Assembly: GCA_009684525.1 (NCBI GenBank)
Contig: WKKR01000001.1
Coordinates: 1,054,001 to 1,118,000 of the forward strand
Direction: 5' to 3'
Source of the DNA: Geobacter sp.
Lineage (GTDB): Bacteria; Desulfobacterota; Desulfuromonadia; Geobacterales; DSM-12255
Length of the DNA: 64,000 nucleotides
Shown here: piece after piece, positions 51,208-58,636 of the stretch
How positions within the stretch are numbered: position 1 is the stretch's first letter
Layout of the letters: each line of letters opens with the position of its first letter
Translations under genes and position numbers: made by a program
Notes under the pieces: generated by a model
The model's database searches: none
Told to the model about the DNA's origin: nothing
Seen by the model: the letters and a program-made list of their open reading frames with translations, nothing else

Positions 51208-52446
51208 TTACATTTCCCGCATCAACAACCACTTCCAGACCGGCAACGCCCTGACCGTCAGGCCGTCATCGCTCTTCTCCCAGGTTTCATTGCCGGTCAG
51301 TACCGTGAGCTGTGAACATGACAACTCACGTGCCGCGGCCAGTATGCCGCTCATCTCCCGTTTCAGGGTTTTTGGTGATGTAGTTTCGAGGGTCACCTGG
51401 ATCAGTTCGCTGGTGGTGATACCGGTGCGGATGACGAAATCGGTCTCTTTGCCACCAGCACTCTTGTAGGTGAAGAAATCCGCACCTTGGCGGAACAGCT
51501 CAATCGCCACGGCATTTTCCAGCAAACGGCCGGTGTCGGGCTGCTGCTTGAATTTGATCGCTTCGATCAGCCCCAGGTCAATGGCGTACCCCTTGCGCGG
51601 AGCTTTCAGAAGTTCCTTCAGCTTGGTGGAATACCGTTCCACCGGAAAGAAGAGAAACGATTCCGCCAGATAGGCGACATAATTTTCTACGGTATGGACA
51701 CTGCGGAAGCCGAGCGCCCCCTTGAGGGCGTTGCAGGTGTACTCGCACGAATGGTTGGTGGTGAGATAATGGGCCAGCTCATGAATTTTTTGCGGATATT
51801 TAACCCGGTAACGCCGAACGATGTCCTTGAACAGGATGCTGTCGAACAGGGTCGGAAGATAGGTTTCCAGGGGGGTGTTGTTGACCACTACTTCGGGATA
51901 GCCGCCGGTATGGAGCCAGGCGGCAAAGTGATGCTGAACCATCGGCTCATCTGCCGGGTCGGCATCCTTGGCTGTCAAGTACTCGCGAAAAGAGAAGGGG
52001 AGCAGGCGGGACTCAAGGTAACGACCGGTCAGATGAGTGCCAAGCTCACGGCTGAGCAGGTGCGCGTTGGAACCGGTGATGACCAGATTGTATCCCTGCC
52101 GCTGCAAGCGGTTGACGATCAGCTCCCATGACGGGACATTCTGGATTTCGTCAAACAGCAGTGTGGTCACTCCCCCGTAGACGGCAACCACGGAACGCAT
52201 CAGTTCGTCAAAATCGACCAGCCCGGTCAACCGCTCATCGTCAAAGTTGATGTAGCCAAAGTCACGCCCTCGCAGCAGTTGAAATGCGAAAACCGACTTA
52301 CCGGCGCGGCGCGGCCCGGTAATGACCTTGATCAGGCTACTCTCCATCTGCGGCAGCGTCTTGTTCAGTAATTCACGGGGAATAGTCGTTGCAGCCAGGG
52401 TGCGGTCACGCTCGATTTTGTGTTGTTGTATGGCAGTCACTATCAT
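51208..52446 (-). CDS. AAA+ ATPase with DUF4143 domain
   Basis: 412 residues. AAA_14 domain with Walker A ITGPRRAGKSVFAFQLL, Walker B VTTLLFDEIQNVPSWELI, sensor motif NLVITGSNAHLLSRELG and LTGRYLESRLLPFSFREYL. The C-terminal DUF4143 domain is a degenerate PD-(D/E)xK nuclease-like fold (YKSAGGKETDFVIRTGITTS). This is a widespread, mobile family of unclear role, often found in defence or genomic-island contexts. The start at 52446 is an ATG; an in-frame TTG at 52455 is less likely. Confidence 0.9.
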   Translation of the reverse strand: MIVTAIQQHKIERDRTLAATTIPRELLNKTLPQMESSLIKVITGPRRAGKSVFAFQLLRGRDFGYINFDDERLTGLVDFDELMRSVVAVYGGVTTLLFDEIQNVPSWELIVNRLQRQGYNLVITGSNAHLLSRELGTHLTGRYLESRLLPFSFREYLTAKDADPADEPMVQHHFAAWLHTGGYPEVVVNNTPLETYLPTLFDSILFKDIVRRYRVKYPQKIHELAHYLTTNHSCEYTCNALKGALGFRSVHTVENYVAYLAESFLFFPVERYSTKLKELLKAPRKGYAIDLGLIEAIKFKQQPDTGRLLENAVAIELFRQGADFFTYKSAGGKETDFVIRTGITTSELIQVTLETTSPKTLKREMSGILAAARELSCSQLTVLTGNETWEKSDDGLTVRALPVWKWLLMREM

Positions 52447-52551
52447 GAACTGCAAAATAACATCATATATTTAGCAGTACAAGTTCAATAATGCGGATTG
52501 TTTGGAGTTTGAAACGGTTTCCTGGAAAAGGCTGGATTTCACAATTTCTGA

Positions 52552-52641
52552 CTGATCACCGAGGTTCCTGAATTGGCCAAGGGGAAGATTGTGGGTCCCG
52601 AAGGTGCGGCCGAGCTGCTGGGGATCATCAGGAACAGCACC
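52552..52641 (+). pseudogene. Remnant of a Fis-type HTH from a sigma-54 regulator
   Basis: The plus strand reads ITEVPELAKGKIVGPEGAAE then LLGIIRNSTL. 'GPxGAAxLLGI...STL' is the DNA-binding end of NtrC-like activators (usually continuing RxRMxKLGI). There is no start codon (a stop immediately precedes it), the upstream domains are missing, and the frame runs into the hgcB C-terminus. A decayed gene end, probably cut off when hgcB or the neighbouring island arrived. Confidence 0.55.
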
Positions 52642-52918
52642 CTTTGCCCACCTGCCGGATCTTTCGCTCCCGCAGCCATTCGTTGATCAGCCCCGTGGCA
52701 CAGCCGACCCCGGCATCGACCCGGATCGCCGCGGTCGGGCAGTTCTTCGCGCAGGCGCCGCACTCCATGCAGACATCCAGGTCGACGATGCGCGAGAGCT
52801 TCCCTTCGAGAACGAACACCTGGTGCGGGCAGACCTCCACGCAACGGCCGCAGCCGATGCAGGCTTCCGGCGAAAGCTCCAGGGTCGCCACCCCCTCCAG
52901 ATAACGAAATCCTTTCAT
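52628..52918 (-). CDS. hgcB: Mercury-methylation ferredoxin HgcB
   Basis: 96-residue ferredoxin that passes electrons to the corrinoid of HgcA. Two [4Fe-4S] motifs: CIGCGRCVEVCP (20-31) and CMECGACAKNCP (50-61). It also has the HgcB-specific cysteines: Cys73 in GVGCATGLINEWL and the terminal pair Cys94-Cys95 in KGCCS. These sit at the positions reported as important for Hg methylation in Desulfovibrio HgcB (Cys73, Cys94/95). It lies 15 bp after hgcA, same strand. Confidence 0.95.
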   Translation of the reverse strand: MKGFRYLEGVATLELSPEACIGCGRCVEVCPHQVFVLEGKLSRIVDLDVCMECGACAKNCPTAAIRVDAGVGCATGLINEWLRERKIRQVGKGCCS

Positions 52919-52933
52919 GATGGACCGATCTCC

Positions 52934-54088
52934 CTAGAAAAAGCTCCCTGCCGCCAGGAGCAGCAGGCCTGCGGCAACGGCACTCCCCATGAGCGGGAGG
53001 GAGAGCCGCATCTCCTTCTTCACCCCCGAACGGGAGGTATAGGTGGAACAGCCGGTAAAGTTCAGGGCATGAAAGGCACTGACCGCCGGGAGCGCCAGAA
53101 AGGCAGCCAGCGTGGTCGGCACGCCCCAGTGGCTGCCGCCGGCTGCCAGGTACCACGCCAGACACCAGGCAAGCCCTGCAAACACGCCTTTCAGGGCAAA
53201 TCCCCGGCCGGGAAGCCAGGGAAGGAGCAGCGGCGCCGCCACCACCCCGGCCAGCATGGCGCCCACGTAAGCGGCAACGAGGGCCATGCCGCCAGCCGCG
53301 CCGCCTCCGAGCAGCAGCGAAACCAGGAAGAGCGCTGTTGCCACGACAGCGGTCGGCTTGAGCGCGCCCACCAGCTCCACCGGGACCAGGACCAGCCGTT
53401 CCCGGAGGGTAAAGGTCAGCTCGCGCATCTGCGGCGTCGTCACCCCCCCGGTATCGAGGTACCGCGGCAGGTCGGCCGCCCGGAGGGTCGCGTACCGGAC
53501 CGTGAACCCGGAGCGCTTCGCCACCTCATGGGCCGCCACGCCGGGAGCGCCCAGGATCGGCAGGAGCAGGCGGCGGTGGCCGACGATCTCTGCCAGACGG
53601 GTCGCCTTCACGCGGCGCACGATCTCGTCCGTGCCGAAGGTCCCCTTGCCGGCGGCACACCAGACATTGATGCCATAAGTTTCGAGCACCAGCAGCCAGA
53701 CATTGCGGCCTGCCAAAGAGCTGCGAACGATGTCGTAGCTCATCTTGTAGTTGGCCGTGACCACCACCGGCGTATCCGGTGACGGCGTACCGATGGCATA
53801 GAGGCCCGGGGGGACCAGGTAGTCCATCCGGCCGATTCCCCAGCGGACCTTCCAGGCGCCGGTACGGTCGGCAAGTAAAAGCTCAGTGGAGACCTGCGGC
53901 ACCCTGCCCACGCCAGTCTCCAGCCACCCCAGGAAGCCGGGCACGTTTTCGTCGATAGCTCCGCCGCCGGCGGAGGTCGGCGGGCCTCAGCAAGGGGGCT
54001 TGTCGAGCTGGTTCTGGGGACCGATGCTGCACGTTGCCAGCGATCTGCCGGCTAATGCCTTTCCTGGCTTGATCTCCTTGATCTTCAC
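52934..54088 (-). CDS. hgcA: Mercury-methylating corrinoid protein HgcA, possible selenoprotein
   Basis: Inner-membrane corrinoid protein that methylates Hg(II). The cobalamin-binding cap helix is ETYGINVWCAAGKGTFGT, with the lower-ligand cysteine; five C-terminal membrane helices follow (PTAVVATALFLVSLLLGG to GSAVAAGLLLLAAG). A 336-residue form from GTG 53944 covers the family core, but its ribosome site is poor. Upstream, the same frame continues across one TGA (53987-53989) to a GTG at 54088 with GAGGGG 6 nt before it, 19 bp past the marR stop. That adds MKIKEIKPGKALAGRSLATC, then SIGPQNQLDKPPC-U-GPPT. If TGA is read as selenocysteine (residue 34, beside Cys33) the protein is 384 residues. 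Otherwise a 33-residue leader peptide precedes hgcA. Confidence 0.93.
53959..53975 (-). ncRNA. SECIS-like hairpin in hgcA
   Basis: On the minus strand CTCCGCC-GGC-GGCGGAG: a perfect 7 bp stem whose loop starts 19 nt after the TGA and begins with G. Bacterial SECIS elements typically place the loop about 16-37 nt downstream with an early G. Confidence 0.5.
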
Positions 54089-54107
54089 TCCGCACCCCTC
54101 AAGCAAT

Positions 54108-54563
54108 TTAGTTGCAGCATGCAATCTTTTCTCCATCCCCGGCCTGCGCCAGGGCCTCATTGAGCAGCACTAGCGCCTTGGCCACCGAATCCTTCTCGAA
54201 CCCGGTCATCGTGGAAAATATCCGCTCGATCCGTGCCGTCATGTAACGGTCGATCTGGACAAGGACACGACTGCCTTCTTCGGTAAGCCCCAAAAGATTC
54301 ACCCGGCGGTCTTCCGGCGAGGTGCGGCGCGCAATCAGGCCCTTCGCTTCCAGAGACTTGACCTGACGGCTGAACGTCGTCACATCCATCCCCAACTCCT
54401 CGGCAACCTGCTGCATAGACGGGGCGCCCATGCGCCGGATCTCGAACAGGATGTGGCTGTGCACCAGAGAGACCTGCTCGCCGCAGCACTCCTCGCAGCA
54501 GGAGGCATTCAGTAAGCCGAATCTCCTGACAAACAACTGCAATTCTTCGCGGATATTCCTCAT
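54108..54563 (-). CDS. MarR-family regulator with cysteine clusters
   Basis: 151 residues from the ATG at 54563 (GGAGGAG upstream). The winged helix is visible as APSMQQVAEELGMDVTTFSR, QVKSLEAKGLIARRTSPEDR and RVNLLGLTEEG. Two cysteine clusters are unusual: SCCEECCGE (Cys22, 23, 26, 27) and the C-terminal ACCN (Cys149, 150); they suggest sensing of As(III), Hg(II) or redox state. It is first in marR-hgcA-hgcB and divergent from arsC-acr3, so it probably represses one or both through the shared palindrome. Confidence 0.9.
   Translation of the reverse strand: MRNIREELQLFVRRFGLLNASCCEECCGEQVSLVHSHILFEIRRMGAPSMQQVAEELGMDVTTFSRQVKSLEAKGLIARRTSPEDRRVNLLGLTEEGSRVLVQIDRYMTARIERIFSTMTGFEKDSVAKALVLLNEALAQAGDGEKIACCN
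54112..54124. promoter_or_regulatory. Second MarR-type palindrome at marR 3' end
   Basis: TTGCAGCATGCAA, a 5-3-5 dyad like the promoter palindrome at 54597. It overlaps the last marR codons and lies 24 bp before the hgcA GTG at 54088. Possibly an internal operator; chance is not excluded. Confidence 0.35.
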
Positions 54564-54596
54564 GTGCTCCTCCCAAAGACTAGATAGCATTTTTGG

Positions 54597-54624
54597 TTGC
54601 ATTATGCAAATATTTCTCTATACT
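54597..54624. promoter_or_regulatory. Divergent promoters sharing a MarR-type palindrome
   Basis: TTGCATTATGCAA (54597-54609) is a perfect 6-1-6 palindrome. On the plus strand TTGCAT serves as -35 with TATACT at 54619 (16 bp spacer) for arsC. On the minus strand the other arm serves as -35 with TATCTA 17 bp on, for marR-hgcAB. A repressor bound here would block both. Confidence 0.6.
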
Positions 54625-54690
54625 CAACCTGCCGGACAAAGAAAAGGCACCGTCGCCATTGGTCCGGAATCCAGTCAACCGGGAACTCCC

Positions 54691-55110
54691 ATGAAACAAC
54701 GCGTTCTTTTCCTCTGCACCCATAACTCCTGCCGCTCGCAGATGGCCGAAGGGCTCATCAACCATGACCTGGGGGACCGGTTCCTGGCATTCTCCGCCGG
54801 GACCGAGGCGACACGGGTCAACCCTCTGGCTGTCCGGGTCATGACCGAAATCGGCATCGACATCTCCGGCCATCGTTCCAAAACCCTCGACGAATTCGCC
54901 GGCCAGCAGTTCGACTACGTCATCACCCTCTGCGACAGCGCCAACGAGCAGTGCCCGCTCTTTTTCGGCGGGGTTCGGCGCCTGCACATCGGCTTCGACG
55001 ACCCATCGCGGCTGCCCGGCCCCGAAGAAGAGGTGCTGCCCGCATTCCGCCGCGTCAGGGACGAAATCCGGACTAGACTGGCCGCGTATCTGACAGGAGC
55101 TCACGTATGA
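54691..55110 (+). CDS. arsC: Arsenate reductase, thioredoxin-type (LMW-PTP fold)
   Basis: 139 residues. Reduces As(V) to As(III). The phosphatase-like loop [16 protein letters not shown] holds Cys9-x5-Arg15, and [10 protein letters not shown] plus [18 protein letters not shown] carry the shuttle cysteines of the Bacillus/Staphylococcus ArsC class. Start at 54691. Stop overlaps the acr3 start (ATGA). Confidence 0.95.
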   Translation: MKQRVLFLCTHNSCRSQMAEGLINHDLGDRFLAFSAGTEATRVNPLAVRVMTEIGIDISGHRSKTLDEFAGQQFDYVITLCDSANEQCPLFFGGVRRLHIGFDDPSRLPGPEEEVLPAFRRVRDEIRTRLAAYLTGAHV

Positions 55111-56159
55111 GCGAACACGTGGGCAAAAGACTCTCCTTTCTCGACCGGTGGCTGACCCTCTGGATCTTTGCCGCCATGGCGCTGGGGGTGGGGCTCGGCT
55201 GGTTCGTGCCCGGCGTGGAAGGGTTCATCAACCGCTTCCAGGTAGGAACCACCAATATCCCCATTGCCGCCGGACTGATCCTGATGATGTACCCCCCCTT
55301 TGCCAAGGTCCGTTACGAGGAGATGCCGGAGGTTTTCCGCAACAAGCGGATTCTCGCCCTCTCCTTGGTGCAGAACTGGCTGATCGGACCGTTTTTGATG
55401 TTCGTGCTGGCCATTGTCTTTCTGCAGGACAAGCCGGAATACATGGTCGGGCTGATCATGATCGGCCTGGCCCGCTGCATCGCCATGGTCATCGTCTGGA
55501 ACGAACTTGCCAAGGGGAACACCGAGTACGCCGCCGGCCTGGTGGCATTCAACAGCATCTTCCAGGTGCTTTTCTTCAGCGTCTATGCCTGGTTTTTCAT
55601 CACAGTGCTGCCGCCGCTGTTGGGGCTTACAGGAATGGTGGTGGATGTGGGGATCGGCCAGATCGCCGAAAGCGTTTTCATCTATCTCGGCATCCCCTTC
55701 ATTGCCGGGGCGCTGACACGGCTCGTCGGCGTAAAGACCATGGGAAAGGAGCGCTACCACCGGGAGGTGGTGCCGCGGATCGGCCCCCTCACCCTGATCG
55801 CCCTTCTCTTCACCATCGTGGTGATGTTCAGCCTGAAGGGGAATCTGATCGTGCAGCTGCCGCTGGATGTGGTGCGGATCGCCATCCCGCTCCTGGTCTA
55901 CTTTACCGTGATGTTCCTGGTCTCGTTCTGGATGGGGAAACGGCTCGGGGCCGACTACTCGAAGACCACGACGCTGGCCTTCACCGCTGCCAGCAACAAC
56001 TTCGAGCTGGCCATCGCCGTGGCGGTAGCGGTCTTCGGCCTCAACTCAGGCGCCGCCTTTGCAGCGGTCATCGGCCCGCTGGTGGAGGTGCCGGTGATGA
56101 TCGGCCTGGTCAACGTGGCGTTCTGGTTCCAGCGTCGCTATTTCAGCTCCCTTCCTTGA
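55107..56159 (+). CDS. acr3: Arsenite efflux permease, ACR3 family
   Basis: 350 residues with ten membrane segments. Extrudes arsenite made by ArsC. Family motifs: [36 protein letters not shown] (catalytic Cys within a membrane helix) and [20 protein letters not shown] (conserved Glu). Translationally coupled to arsC. Confidence 0.96.
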   Translation: MSEHVGKRLSFLDRWLTLWIFAAMALGVGLGWFVPGVEGFINRFQVGTTNIPIAAGLILMMYPPFAKVRYEEMPEVFRNKRILALSLVQNWLIGPFLMFVLAIVFLQDKPEYMVGLIMIGLARCIAMVIVWNELAKGNTEYAAGLVAFNSIFQVLFFSVYAWFFITVLPPLLGLTGMVVDVGIGQIAESVFIYLGIPFIAGALTRLVGVKTMGKERYHREVVPRIGPLTLIALLFTIVVMFSLKGNLIVQLPLDVVRIAIPLLVYFTVMFLVSFWMGKRLGADYSKTTTLAFTAASNNFELAIAVAVAVFGLNSGAAFAAVIGPLVEVPVMIGLVNVAFWFQRRYFSSLP

Positions 56160-56317
56160 ATCCGTGGAGAGATTGCGGCAAAGGTGTGTCGTGGGAGGAT
56201 GTTACAGCGCGAAAAAAGCGGCTACCCTCTGTGAGGAAGGTAGCCATATCAACCATGAACGGTAACAGATTCTGTGTATTATCGTGAGACTATTCCGAGC
56301 AGTACTTCAGTAACCCT

Positions 56318-56462
56318 GGTTTCCAGATCGGAAACGAGGGATTTTTTGTCCTGGCAAGGAAGTCAAGGGATTGCGCGGAAGCGTAGCAGCGCTACGCCGC
56401 ACAAGGAATCCCGAAGATTGACACCGCCAGGGCGAAAAAGAACCGTTTCCGGATGGAAACAA
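56318..56462. repeat. Dispersed palindromic repeat, family R, copy 4
   Basis: About 145 bp, closest to the reverse complement of copy 1: GAGGGATTTTTTGTCCTGGC, TCAAGGGATTGCGCGG, TACGCCGCACAAGGAATCCC and GCCAGGGCGAAAAAGAACCG, ending GTTTCCGGATGGAAAC at the stop codon of the next gene. The 150 bp before it hold a 7 bp stem GGCTACC/GGTAGCC after acr3. Confidence 0.8.
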
Positions 56463-56756
56463 CTAGCAACCCTGCATGTTGTCGGCACCCTTGATGATGG
56501 TAACCGCATCGCCAGCCTTCAGTCCGCTCGCTTTCGTGCATTTCACCGTGTATTTCCCTTCCCCGGCCGCAGTAACCATGGCAGGACTCCCCTGAACCTT
56601 GACCTTGGCCCCTTTTTTCAGCCAGCCGGCCTTTTCCTTTACCTCTACGGTTACCGTGTCGCCATCCACAGTGGCTACGGAGCCTGATACCCCTGCGGCA
56701 AGGGCTGTTCCTGCGAGAAAGACGGAGAGTACGAGACCGGAAATATATTTTTTCAT
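56463..56756 (-). CDS. Small exported protein, hypothetical
   Basis: 97 residues: signal peptide MKKYISGLVLSVFLAGTALA, then a compact beta-rich domain (VSGSVATVDGDTVTVEVKEK, GAKVKVQGSPAMVTAAGEGK) and a terminal Cys (DNMQGC) besides Cys74 in TVKCTKASG. Last gene of the porin operon; periplasmic. Family not recognised; an OB- or SH3-like barrel is a guess. Confidence 0.75.
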   Translation of the reverse strand: MKKYISGLVLSVFLAGTALAAGVSGSVATVDGDTVTVEVKEKAGWLKKGAKVKVQGSPAMVTAAGEGKYTVKCTKASGLKAGDAVTIIKGADNMQGC

Positions 56757-56783
56757 AGATTCTTCTCCTCTTCGGCTACGGCA

Positions 56784-57071
56784 TTATTCACCGATTATTG
56801 GTTCTCCCCATTTGAGCCGGGGGCCTGAATCTTTCTTCTTTTCCGCTGCGGGCGCAGGGGCGGGCTGCACCTGTTTGGCAGGTGTCGTTGTGGATTTCAA
56901 TGCCTCGGGAATGACCTCCTTGAGATACGTAACCCCTTGCACATTCTCGACTGACTCCTCCAGTTGAATCGTCTGGGTCTTGCCGGAGCGATAGGTGATG
57001 ACCGCCTGGTCTGCCCATGCCGTCGAAATCATCACGAAAAGTAACACTACTGCCCACCGGATCTGCTGCAT
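56784..57071 (-). CDS. Small exported protein with Pro/Ala-rich tail, hypothetical
   Basis: 95 residues from the ATG at 57071, which has GGAGGA at ideal distance. Signal peptide MQQIRWAVVLLFVMISTAWA, a short domain (VITYRSGKTQTIQLEESVEN, VTYLKEVIPEAL), then QPAPAPAAEKKKDSGP. Between the porin and another small exported protein; probably accessory to the porin. Confidence 0.72.
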   Translation of the reverse strand: MQQIRWAVVLLFVMISTAWADQAVITYRSGKTQTIQLEESVENVQGVTYLKEVIPEALKSTTTPAKQVQPAPAPAAEKKKDSGPRLKWGEPIIGE

Positions 57072-57098
57072 GAAGAAGTCCTCCTTATTGATCAACGG

Positions 57099-58502
57099 CT
57101 AGAAAATGTACTGGATCATACCACGGAACGTGTCGTAACCGTCAACGTTAATGGCAGCACCGGCCACTGTTGTGGGGCCATTTATCAACGGAGTGTCCTT
57201 GTCGAAATTCGTGCGCAGGTACTCGAAGGTAAGGCGCACATTCTGCCCCTTGATATAGTAGTTGATCCCGCCCCCGATCTGCTCGACCTTCTGGTCGTCG
57301 ATCCCGAGCAGGTGGGCAAACTTCCAGTCTTCATACAGCATGTAGGGCTGGAGCTTCCCTTCGCTGCCGATGGTGATGGGCAGGATATATGCCGCTTTGA
57401 CGTAATAGCCCTCTTTCTGCCCATTGAGCCCGCCAATGACCGCCAGACGGTCGCCGGAACCGAAGTTCGTCTTGTAGGCATCTTCGAAATCGACCTTCAG
57501 GTACTGGGCCGTGGCAGTGATCACACCGAGATCCTCAAGGGGATACTCGAACATGATGTCGGCCGCATATGCCGTGTAATCGACGGTTTCACCATTGGAC
57601 GGCCTGGAAACGGCTTGCAGGACCGCAGAGGTGCTGTCGGTGGGAACGGCACGGATCAGGGTATTGGTCACATTCTTGTAGGCAGCGTCAGGTTGGTAGG
57701 CCATGCCGCCGCCGATGGTCAGGATCTTCTTCTCGCCGAGATAGCTTCCCAGGTACCCGGAGCCCGGTTCGGTATCCAGGAAAGAATAATGCAACCGGCC
57801 AACGTACTCGAGATTTGTCTTGGGCGCATTGCTCGATGTCGCGTTGACGCCTTTGAGCGCACCGACAGGGATCTGGACTGTCGATGAACCTTCGCGCCCC
57901 TGGAAGACCCCGATGTAATACTTCAGCCTGTCATCGAAAAAGCCGCCCCAGGCTACCCCCCCGAGATCCCGGCTGAATTTTGCCGGGGAGCTGCCATAGG
58001 CGCTGTAGACAAACATGGAGCGATCCTGAGAGAGTGGTGCGAAGCAGTCGTCGAGATTGGCGCGGGTGAGGGGGATTTTGGTGAGGCCGATTTTCAGGTT
58101 GAAGGCCTTGTCGTAGTTGGCGATGCCGTAGGCATCGATGATCCTGATATCCCGGTCGTTCCAATCCACATCCTGGGCGCTCAGGTTATAACCGACTGCC
58201 GATTTTGTCGTGCCGGTGGCACCGCAGGTCTGGAACTTGATCCCATAGACCTCATCGAGCATACCGGTGACGGTCAGACGGTTGCGCTGGAAATGGATGT
58301 CGGTGCGGGAGGTGTCATTGGTGCTTCCGGAACCGTAATCCGTGTTTTCGACGTATACCTGCCCTTTCAGATCGACCTGGAGATAGCCTCCTTCTTCGCC
58401 GAACTCGATCCTTGGACCTGCCTGGGCCTCTGTCGCAAGACAGAAGCTCGCCAGGAGGGCAGCGGTAATCCCGTACGTTTTCGCCATGGTGGTCCACTGC
58501 AT
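57099..58502 (-). CDS. Outer membrane porin
   Basis: 467 residues. Signal peptide through about residue 28 (ALLASFCLATEAQA-GP). A long series of amphipathic strands (GGYLQVDLKGQVYVENTDYG, RNRLTVTGMLDEVYGIKF, VRLTFEYLRTNF) ends in Phe (GMIQYIF), so a 16-stranded trimeric-type porin is likely. The ATG at 58502 is preferred because AAGGGGG precedes it. It heads a three-gene operon divergent from a LysR regulator. It may be related to the porin-like ExtI described in Geobacter sulfurreducens for selenite/tellurite uptake, but I cannot confirm this by alignment. Confidence 0.85.
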   Translation of the reverse strand: MQWTTMAKTYGITAALLASFCLATEAQAGPRIEFGEEGGYLQVDLKGQVYVENTDYGSGSTNDTSRTDIHFQRNRLTVTGMLDEVYGIKFQTCGATGTTKSAVGYNLSAQDVDWNDRDIRIIDAYGIANYDKAFNLKIGLTKIPLTRANLDDCFAPLSQDRSMFVYSAYGSSPAKFSRDLGGVAWGGFFDDRLKYYIGVFQGREGSSTVQIPVGALKGVNATSSNAPKTNLEYVGRLHYSFLDTEPGSGYLGSYLGEKKILTIGGGMAYQPDAAYKNVTNTLIRAVPTDSTSAVLQAVSRPSNGETVDYTAYAADIMFEYPLEDLGVITATAQYLKVDFEDAYKTNFGSGDRLAVIGGLNGQKEGYYVKAAYILPITIGSEGKLQPYMLYEDWKFAHLLGIDDQKVEQIGGGINYYIKGQNVRLTFEYLRTNFDKDTPLINGPTTVAGAAINVDGYDTFRGMIQYIF

Positions 58503-58617
58503 GATTTACCCCCTTCAATGAAATAATGAGAATATTCTTTCATTGCAATTTATCTCCGAAATCCGCTAAAACTAAAGTGAATCTTTGGTATGGGGTGCAT
58601 AACAGATTGTGATACAT

Positions 58618-58629
58618 CTCTCATGAGAG
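58618..58629. promoter_or_regulatory. Palindrome before the LysR gene
   Basis: CTCTCATGAGAG, a perfect 12 bp palindrome ending 7 bp before the lysR start, in the 134 bp divergent region with the porin gene. Could be an autoregulatory site or overlap the ribosome site (GAGAGG). Confidence 0.4.
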
Positions 58630-58636
58630 GTAAAAT

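Noticed and set aside
50933-51232. A 99-codon minus-strand open frame between hsdR and the AAA/DUF4143 gene
   Set aside because: Overlaps the end of the AAA gene in another frame, has no ribosome site and no recognisable motif; composition looks like noncoding sequence.
52934-53944. Simple call of hgcA from GTG 53944 only
   Set aside because: Kept as an alternative, but not chosen as primary because the ribosome site is poor and the in-frame upstream segment has a better one directly after marR.
53883-54095. Arg-rich 70-codon frame at the hgcA 5' end
   Set aside because: Out of frame with HgcA, highly basic with no family features; the frame that joins HgcA has the proper ribosome site.
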